Origin: Pseudomonadota bacterium
GTDB taxonomy: Bacteria; Pseudomonadota; Gammaproteobacteria; Burkholderiales; Burkholderiaceae
NCBI GenBank assembly: GCA_023441105.1
Contig: JAEZQX010000296.1
Location: 1 to 10,420, forward strand
DNA length: 10,420 nt
Reading direction: 5' to 3'
In this document: piece by piece, positions 5,764 to 10,420 of the stretch
Layout of the letters: each line of letters opens with the position of its first letter
Numbering within the stretch: the first letter of the stretch is position 1
Notes under the pieces: generated by a model
What the model was told of the DNA's origin: nothing
The model's database searches: none
What the model saw: only the letters and a program-made list of their open reading frames with translations
Program-made: the position numbers and the translations under genes

Positions 5764-6585
5764 ATGGACACGAGCACTGCGACGAAGGACGCCGGCGACA
5801 CGCTGCGCATCGGCAACCGCGAGTTCACCTCCCGGCTGCTGATCGGCACCGGCAAGTACCGCGATTTCCAGCAGACCCGCGAGGCGATCGATGCCAGCGG
5901 TGCCGAGATCGTCACGGTTGCCATCCGTCGCACCAACATCGGCCAGAACGCCGGCGAGCCTAGCCTGCTGGAGACGGTGCCGCCGGACCGCTTCACGCTG
6001 CTGCCCAACACCGCCGGCTGCTACACCGCGGAGGATGCGGTGCGCACCCTGCGGCTGGCGCGCGAGCTGCTCGACGGGCACAGGCTGGTCAAGCTGGAGG
6101 TGCTCGGCGACCAGCACACGTTGTTTCCGAACATGCCTCAGACGCTTGCCGCGGCGAAGACCCTGGTTGCCGATGGCTTCGAGGTGATGGTCTACTGCAG
6201 CGATGATCCGATCCAGGCGAAGATGCTCGAGGACATCGGCTGCGTCGCGGTGATGCCGCTCGCCTCGCTGATCGGCTCCGGGATGGGCATCCTCAATCCC
6301 TGGAACCTGCGGCTGATCCTGGAGCAGTCGCGCGTGCCGGTGATCGTCGACGCGGGCGTCGGCACTGCCTCGGATGCCGCCATCGCGATGGAGCTCGGCT
6401 GCGCCGGCGTGCTGATGAACACCGCCATTGCCGCGGCGCGCGATCCGATCCGCATGGCCCGCGCGATGAAGCTCGGCGTCGAGGCCGGCCGTCTCGCGTG
6501 GCAGGCGGGCCGCATGGGCAGGAAGCTCTACAGCGCCATCCCTTCCTCGCCCAACGAAGGCTTGCTGCCAAGTGTCCAGTCCTGA
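5764..6585 (+). CDS. thiG: Thiazole synthase ThiG
   Basis: This 273-residue TIM-barrel enzyme condenses 1-deoxy-D-xylulose 5-phosphate, dehydroglycine and the ThiS thiocarboxylate sulfur to make the thiazole phosphate of thiamine. Visible family motifs are RLLIGTGKY (24-32), VAIRRTN (52-58), [13 protein letters not shown] (81-93) and LVKLEVLGD (108-116), whose Lys110 is the Schiff-base lysine. [14 protein letters not shown] (193-206) and the phosphate-binding [11 protein letters not shown] (218-228) follow. All are intact and length is typical. The ATG at 5764 follows AAGGA with a rather short three-base gap. The stop overlaps the GTG start of trmB, so thiS, thiG and trmB form one unit, an order known in Gammaproteobacteria. 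Confidence 0.97.
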   Translation: MDTSTATKDAGDTLRIGNREFTSRLLIGTGKYRDFQQTREAIDASGAEIVTVAIRRTNIGQNAGEPSLLETVPPDRFTLLPNTAGCYTAEDAVRTLRLARELLDGHRLVKLEVLGDQHTLFPNMPQTLAAAKTLVADGFEVMVYCSDDPIQAKMLEDIGCVAVMPLASLIGSGMGILNPWNLRLILEQSRVPVIVDAGVGTASDAAIAMELGCAGVLMNTAIAAARDPIRMARAMKLGVEAGRLAWQAGRMGRKLYSAIPSSPNEGLLPSVQS

Positions 6586-7363
6586 GGCTGGCGCCGGACA
6601 CCCGGCGCGGCCGATCCGCAGCTACGTACTACGTCGGTCCCACTTCTCGCCGGCGCAACGCGATGCCTACGAGCGGCTGATGCCGGTGTTCGGGCTGCCC
6701 TACAGCCCCCAGCCGCTGGACCTGCCGTCGATCTTTGGTCGCCTCGCGCCGACCGTCCTCGAGATCGGCTTCGGCATGGGCGACACCACCGCCGAGATCG
6801 CGGCCGCCCATCCGGAACAGGACTACCTCGGCGTCGAAGTGCATACGCCTGGCGTGGGCGCGCTGCTCAAACAGGTGGAAGCACGCGGGCTGCGCAATGT
6901 CCGCATCATCGAGCACGACGTCCAGGATGTGATCGCGCGCCAACTGCCTGACGGTTACCTGACGGGAATCCATGTTTTTTTTCCGGACCCCTGGCCGAAG
7001 GCTCGGCATCACAAGCGGCGCCTGATCCAGCAACATTTTGTTACGCGATTAACGCAAAAGCTCAAACCAGGGGGGTATCTGCACCTCGCCACCGACTGGC
7101 CGGATTACGCGGAGCAGATGCTGGCGGCGGTCGATTCGGAGCCCTCGTTGAGGCGCCGGCCAGGGCTGCCAGCCAGGTCGGCGGGAAGCGTCTTTGCGAA
7201 TGAAGCAGAGGGGCCGGCAGGGCCTGGCACTAGGGGGTTGGCAGGCGAGCCGCTGCGCCCACCGACCAAGTTCGAGCAGCGCGGCTTGCGCTTGGGTCAC
7301 CCGATCAGCGACATCATCGCCGAGCGGTTGCCCCTGCCGCCGCTGCAACAGTCGGACACATAG
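6572..7363 (+). CDS. trmB: tRNA (guanine-N7-)-methyltransferase TrmB
   Basis: This 263-residue SAM-dependent enzyme makes m7G46 in tRNA variable loops. Motifs are an N-terminal [18 protein letters not shown] (13-30), the SAM site LEIGFGMGD (63-71), [10 protein letters not shown] (87-96), and the active-site [14 protein letters not shown] (137-150), where most relatives have KKRHHKRR. The C-terminal [12 protein letters not shown] (232-243) recognises SAM and tRNA. The start is GTG at 6572, 14 bases inside thiG; no ATG is available, and the ribosome binding site is weak. Between SEPSL (189-193) and PPTKFE is a segment about 25 residues longer than I recall for relatives, rich in Gly, Ala, Pro and Arg; it looks inserted. 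A run of eight T (6975-6982) encodes part of the conserved HVFFP. Confidence 0.95.
   Translation: MSSPEAGAGHPARPIRSYVLRRSHFSPAQRDAYERLMPVFGLPYSPQPLDLPSIFGRLAPTVLEIGFGMGDTTAEIAAAHPEQDYLGVEVHTPGVGALLKQVEARGLRNVRIIEHDVQDVIARQLPDGYLTGIHVFFPDPWPKARHHKRRLIQQHFVTRLTQKLKPGGYLHLATDWPDYAEQMLAAVDSEPSLRRRPGLPARSAGSVFANEAEGPAGPGTRGLAGEPLRPPTKFEQRGLRLGHPISDIIAERLPLPPLQQSDT
7159..7228. repeat. Imperfect inverted repeat bounding the extra segment in trmB
   Basis: GCCAGGGCTGCC (7159-7170) is matched on the opposite strand by the complement of GGCAGGGCCTGGC (7216-7228) with a one-base difference. The pair encloses a G-rich, A-richer stretch coding for the Gly/Ala-rich extra residues of TrmB. This may be a small repetitive element captured in frame, or chance in GC-rich DNA. 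Confidence 0.35.
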
Positions 7364-7635
7364 CCTCGTCAAGGCTTCCGACATTCGCCCTTCCCGGCGC
7401 ATCATCAGCGCCGAACTGGCGCCCTCCGGGCGGCCAAATTGCCCCTAAATTGCAGTAGGGCGTTGGCCAATGCGAAACGGTTGCTTTGATAATCCGGCTT
7501 GATTTCAAGAGAGTGCCCGCCGGGGCGGCTTGTGCGTGCGCGCCAAGCCAGCGAATGAGTCGTGTCGTCAATCCTTGCTCCGAAGGTACCGGAACGTAAG
7601 AAGAAGAACAGCAGTCCGAAGGGAAAACACCTAGC
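7364..7635. other. Intergenic region between trmB and the epimerase gene, with several small inverted repeats
   Basis: I see no gene in these 272 bases. From left to right they hold three small hairpins. The first is CGGCGC/GCGCCG (7395-7413, seven-base loop). The second is TGGCGCCC/GGGCGGCCA (7417-7436, three-base loop, one bulge). The third is GCCCCTA/TAGGGC (7441-7461, one bulge). A direct repeat AAATTGC occurs at 7437-7443 and 7448-7454. The hairpins follow the trmB stop and may together end that transcript, though none has a proper T-run. The second half contains a candidate promoter and a purine-rich leader. Two tiny open frames (ten codons from 7470, fourteen from 7556) lack ribosome binding sites and are not called. 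Confidence 0.5.
7463..7493 (+). promoter_or_regulatory. Candidate promoter for the epimerase-exporter unit
   Basis: GATAAT (7488-7493) matches five of six bases of the -10 consensus. TTGGCC (7463-7468) is a partial -35 with a 19-base gap, one or two bases longer than ideal. Use of this promoter would give a leader of about 135 bases before the epimerase ATG. Confidence 0.3.
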
Positions 7636-7642
7636 ATGCTAG
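7631..7642. repeat. Perfect 12-base palindrome centred on the epimerase start codon
   Basis: CTAGCATGCTAG is self-complementary and contains the ATG. Palindromes of this length are expected a couple of times in a window this size, so only its position, and the two CTAG tetramers that are rare in many bacteria, make it notable. Confidence 0.4.
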
Positions 7643-8631
7643 AAGCCAAGACCATCGATCTCCGTGATCACCGGTTTGCCGTATCCGGTGCCTCCGGTTT
7701 CATCGGACGGCACCTCACCAGCCTGTTGCACGAGGCCGGGGCGCAGGTCGTCATGCTGCGCCGCCCCGGCAGTCCGACGGCGCCTTTCACGCCGATCCGG
7801 TCGCATGTCATCGACTTCTCCGATGCCAAGGCCTGCGCCGCCTCCCTGCGCCGCCTCCGCCCGACCCACATCATCCATCTGGCCGGTTTCGCCAACAGCG
7901 ACCGCTCGGTCGATTCGATCGCCCGGTCGCTCGAAGTGAATCTCACCGCCAGCATGAAGCTGATCCTCGGTGCAATGGAAGCCGTCCCGGATACCCGGGT
8001 GGTGGTCTCCGGCACTTTGGAGACTTCCAACCCGTGGGAAGACGCGGTTGAGCTCGGTTCGCCGTACGGGATCAGCAAGGCGATGCTCGAGATCCTCACC
8101 GGTGGCCTGCAAAGGCTCTACGGTGCCAACGTGATCAACACCCGCATCGGGATGGTGTACGGGCCGGATGATCCGAACGAGCACCGGCTGGTGCCCTCGG
8201 TGGTCTCCGCATTCCTGCGCGGCAGCGCTCCGGTGCTCAGCAGCGGCCGGCGCCGCTGCGACTGGGTCTACGTGACCGACGTCGCCGAAGCGCTGCTGCA
8301 TGCGTCGCTGATGAAGCGCACCGACCATGCCGGGCTCGACATCGGTACCGGCCATCTCACCAGCATTCGCCGGGTCGCGGAGATCATCCGCGCCCACGTC
8401 GGGAGTTCGCTGGATCCGGTCTTCTCGGACGAGCTCGACCGGCCCAACGAACAGGAGCGGGCCGCCGACGCCGAGCAGACCTTCCGACTGACCGGATGGC
8501 GGGCGCGGGTGAGTCTCACCGAAGGCATCGCCCGGACGATTGCCTGGCATCGGCGCATGCGTGCCGATGATCCGCAGGCGACCCTGCAGATCAGTCGCGA
8601 TCGTTCGACGCAGGTGCGTCCCTCGCTCTGA
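7636..8631 (+). CDS. NAD-dependent epimerase/dehydratase (extended SDR family)
   Basis: This 331-residue extended short-chain dehydrogenase has the nucleotide-binding GASGFIG at 18-24 and the strand HIIHLAGFANSD (78-89). The catalytic triad is Ser125 in VVVSGT, Tyr144 and Lys148 in SPYGISK. The sugar-nucleotide side contains NTRIGMVYGPDD (168-179) and DWVYVTDVAEALL (209-221). Family members change NDP-sugars by C4 epimerisation, 4,6-dehydration or 4-reduction in the cytoplasm; the exact reaction cannot be told. The C-terminal tail after residue 308 is polar and probably disordered. The ATG at 7636 is preceded by GAAGGG at twelve bases, a little far. The next gene, an MsbA-related exporter, overlaps its stop. 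This pairing fits production and export of a glycosylated lipid or surface glycan, which is an inference from context. Confidence 0.88.
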   Translation: MLEAKTIDLRDHRFAVSGASGFIGRHLTSLLHEAGAQVVMLRRPGSPTAPFTPIRSHVIDFSDAKACAASLRRLRPTHIIHLAGFANSDRSVDSIARSLEVNLTASMKLILGAMEAVPDTRVVVSGTLETSNPWEDAVELGSPYGISKAMLEILTGGLQRLYGANVINTRIGMVYGPDDPNEHRLVPSVVSAFLRGSAPVLSSGRRRCDWVYVTDVAEALLHASLMKRTDHAGLDIGTGHLTSIRRVAEIIRAHVGSSLDPVFSDELDRPNEQERAADAEQTFRLTGWRARVSLTEGIARTIAWHRRMRADDPQATLQISRDRSTQVRPSL

Positions 8632-10420
8632 AGTTTTTCAGCCGTGCCGCCGCGACACCCCGCGGCCTGATCCATCTCCTGCCGTTCCTGTCGCGCTACC
8701 GGCTGCGCGTCGCGCTGGCGCTGCTGTTCCTGATGCTGGCGGCGGCCACCACGCTGGTGGTGCCCTACGGCCTGCGGCTGCTCATCGATGGCGGCCTCAC
8801 CGCCGGCGACGCCGAGCGACTCGCCGTCATCCGCCAGCAGTTCCTGCTGCTGCTCGCACTCGCGGTGGCGATGGCGATCTTCACCTCGGCACGCTTCTAC
8901 ATGGTGAGCTGGCTCGGCGAGCGCATCACCACCGACCTGCGCGAGGCGGTCTATGCAAACGTCCTGCGGCAGCGGCCGGCGTTCTTCGAAACCCTGCAGA
9001 CCGGCGAGGTCCTTTCCCGCCTGACCGGCGATACCACCCTGGTGCAGACGGTCGTCGGGTCGAGCCTTTCGGTCGGCCTGCGCAGCACCATCATGATGCT
9101 CGGCGGCATCCTGATCCTCGCCTTCATCCGGCCGACGCTGGTGCTCACGGTCGTGGCCATCCTGCTGCTGTTCATCCTGCCGTTGACCCTGATCGGCCGG
9201 CGCGTGCGCCGGCTGTCGCGCGCCAGCCAGGATCGGCTCGCCGATTCGAGCGCGGTCGCCTCCGAGATCCTCAACGCGATCCCGGTCGTGCAGAGCTTCG
9301 GCCAGCAGGCGCGGGAGAGCGCCCGCTTCGTGGAGGCGAGCGAGCTCACCTTCCACACCGCGATCCGGCGTACCCGCATGCGCGCGATGCTCACCGCGCT
9401 CGCGATCGCGGCCGTCTTCGCCGCCAACCTCTACGGCCTGTACGCGGGCGTGCAGGCCGTCATGGACGGCCGCCTCTCCGCCGGCACGCTCGGCCAGATC
9501 GGCCTGCTGATCGCGATCATCGCCTCATCCGCCGCCGTGCTGGCGGAAGTGTGGGGCGACCTGCTGCGGGCAGCCGGGGCCACCGAGCGGCTGCTGGAGC
9601 TGCTGCACGCGCCCGGCGAGCCGGCCGACGAGGAGGCGGCAGCGGCCGCCGAGCAATCGCTCGGCCGGCGCGCCGTGCCGGTGGCGTTCGACGAGGTGCA
9701 GTTCACCTACCCGTCGCGGCCGACGACGCCGGCGATCAGCCACCTGAGCTTCGATGTGCCTGCCGGCGCGACGGTGGCGGTGGTCGGTCCGTCGGGCGCC
9801 GGCAAGACCACCCTCTTCCAGCTCCTGCTGCGTTTCTACGACCTCGACGGCGGGCGCATCCTGATCGACGGCCAGCCGATCGACCGCATGCCGGCGGCCC
9901 AGGTGCGCGGCGCGATCGCACTGGTGCCGCAGGATCCGGTCATCTTCTCCGGCTCGGCCGCCGACAACATCCGCTACGCCCGGCCACAGGCGTCCGCCGA
10001 TGAGGTGCAGGCCGCCGCCCGCCTCGCGTTCGCCGACGACTTCATCCGTGCCTTGCCCGACGGCTACGACACCTTCCTCGGCGAGCGCGGCGTGCGCCTG
10101 TCGGGCGGCCAGCGGCAGCGTCTGGCGATCGCGCGCGCCATCCTTGCCGACCGGCCGATCCTGCTGCTCGACGAAGCGACCAGCGCGCTCGATGCGCAAT
10201 CGGAACGGATGGTGCAGCGGGCGCTCGATGCCGCGCGGTCCAACCGCACCACGCTGGTCATCGCCCATCGCCTGGCGACGGTGCAGTCGGCGGACCGGAT
10301 CGTGGTGATGGAGGCCGGGCACGTCGTCGAGGCCGGCACGCATCGCCAGCTGCTCGAGCTCGACGGGATCTACGCCAAGCTGGCCGCGATGCAGTTCTTC
10401 GCCCAGCCCGCTGCGCCGGC
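8628..10420 (+). CDS. MsbA-related ABC exporter half-transporter (transmembrane + ATPase domains; 3' end outside window)
   Basis: The frame runs from 8571 to the window edge. It encodes a fused exporter: about six membrane helices in the first 300 residues, then an ATPase domain. Counting from the CTG at 8628, Walker A GPSGAGKT is at 387-394 and the Q-loop Gln (LVPQDP) at about 435. The signature LSGGQ is at 491-495, Walker B ILLLDE ends at Glu516, and the H-loop His is at 547. All are intact. The membrane part (RFYMVSWLGERITTDLR; TGEVLSRLTGDTTLVQTVVG) matches the MsbA-related group of lipid or peptide exporters; the protein would work as a homodimer in the inner membrane. The frame has no ATG, GTG or TTG before the first helix: the earliest plausible start is CTG 8628, whose last two bases are shared with the epimerase TGA. 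The ATG at about 8730 would cut the first helix. About 597 codons are present, so little is missing. Confidence 0.9.
   Translation, partial: MKFFSRAAATPRGLIHLLPFLSRYRLRVALALLFLMLAAATTLVVPYGLRLLIDGGLTAGDAERLAVIRQQFLLLLALAVAMAIFTSARFYMVSWLGERITTDLREAVYANVLRQRPAFFETLQTGEVLSRLTGDTTLVQTVVGSSLSVGLRSTIMMLGGILILAFIRPTLVLTVVAILLLFILPLTLIGRRVRRLSRASQDRLADSSAVASEILNAIPVVQSFGQQARESARFVEASELTFHTAIRRTRMRAMLTALAIAAVFAANLYGLYAGVQAVMDGRLSAGTLGQIGLLIAIIASSAAVLAEVWGDLLRAAGATERLLELLHAPGEPADEEAAAAAEQSLGRRAVPVAFDEVQFTYPSRPTTPAISHLSFDVPAGATVAVVGPSGAGKTTLFQLLLRFYDLDGGRILIDGQPIDRMPAAQVRGAIALVPQDPVIFSGSAADNIRYARPQASADEVQAAARLAFADDFIRALPDGYDTFLGERGVRLSGGQRQRLAIARAILADRPILLLDEATSALDAQSERMVQRALDAARSNRTTLVIAHRLATVQSADRIVVMEAGHVVEAGTHRQLLELDGIYAKLAAMQFFAQPAAP

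Noticed and set aside
7470..7502. Ten-codon open frame in the epimerase leader
   Set aside because: No ribosome binding site and no run of regulatory codons, so a leader peptide is not supported.
7556..7600. Fourteen-codon open frame in the epimerase leader
   Set aside because: No ribosome binding site and no distinctive composition; most likely chance.
8540..10003. Long plus-strand open frame of 487 codons
   Set aside because: It runs through the exporter gene in another frame, has an Arg/Pro/Ala-rich translation without any domain, and is a by-product of high GC. The exporter frame carries all ATPase motifs.
1..10420. CRISPR arrays, insertion sequences, integrases, toxin-antitoxin or phage genes
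   Set aside because: No regularly spaced repeats, transposase or integrase motifs, or toxin-like small genes were seen on either strand.

Overview
The window is high-GC DNA whose coding strands show the strong third-position G/C bias of a free-living proteobacterium. The thiS-thiG-trmB order (sulfur carrier, thiazole synthase, tRNA m7G methyltransferase) is familiar from Gammaproteobacteria such as Pseudomonas and relatives. Together with a dCache histidine kinase, an MsbA-related exporter and a CCA-encoding tRNA, it suggests a gammaproteobacterium, possibly of an environmental high-GC order. A betaproteobacterium is not excluded. The genus cannot be told from this sequence.

Left part (1-4340), all on the minus strand. 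Read in the direction of transcription, a class II-type histone-deacetylase-like zinc hydrolase (3393-4340) overlaps a 3-hydroxyisobutyrate/L-threonate dehydrogenase-like gene (2506-3402). After 43 bases with a tight hairpin comes a GTG-started Gfo/Idh/MocA oxidoreductase (1383-2462). After a further 118 bases comes a membrane sensor histidine kinase (1264 to beyond base 1). The kinase is cut by the window edge after its H-box. The first three genes look like one transcription unit that deacylates a small molecule and then oxidises hydroxyl groups on it. The substrate is unknown.

Middle part (4341-5353). A divergent spacer separates the hydrolase from a tRNA-Gly(CCC) gene on the plus strand with a recognisable -10 box. 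Next to the tRNA lies a decayed zinc alcohol dehydrogenase (YahK/CAD-like) on the minus strand: a short internal piece is joined out of frame to the intact C-terminal end. Immediately after it, on the plus strand and with a good ribosome binding site, is a small 'host attachment' family protein.

Right part (5354-10420), all on the plus strand. thiS starts a few bases after a TAAAAT box and is followed by thiG and an overlapping GTG-started trmB. TrmB carries an unusual Gly/Ala/Arg-rich insertion near its C-terminus. A 272-base intergenic region rich in small inverted repeats precedes an extended-SDR NAD-dependent epimerase/dehydratase. Directly overlapping its stop codon is an MsbA-related ABC exporter half-transporter, nearly complete at the window edge. 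That exporter has no ATG, GTG or TTG start ahead of its first membrane helix.

I see no convincing evidence for a new defence, mobile or RNA-based system here. The most informative oddities are the deleted alcohol dehydrogenase beside the tRNA, the exporter without a standard start codon, the TrmB insertion, and the hydrolase-dehydrogenase-oxidoreductase cluster of unknown substrate.
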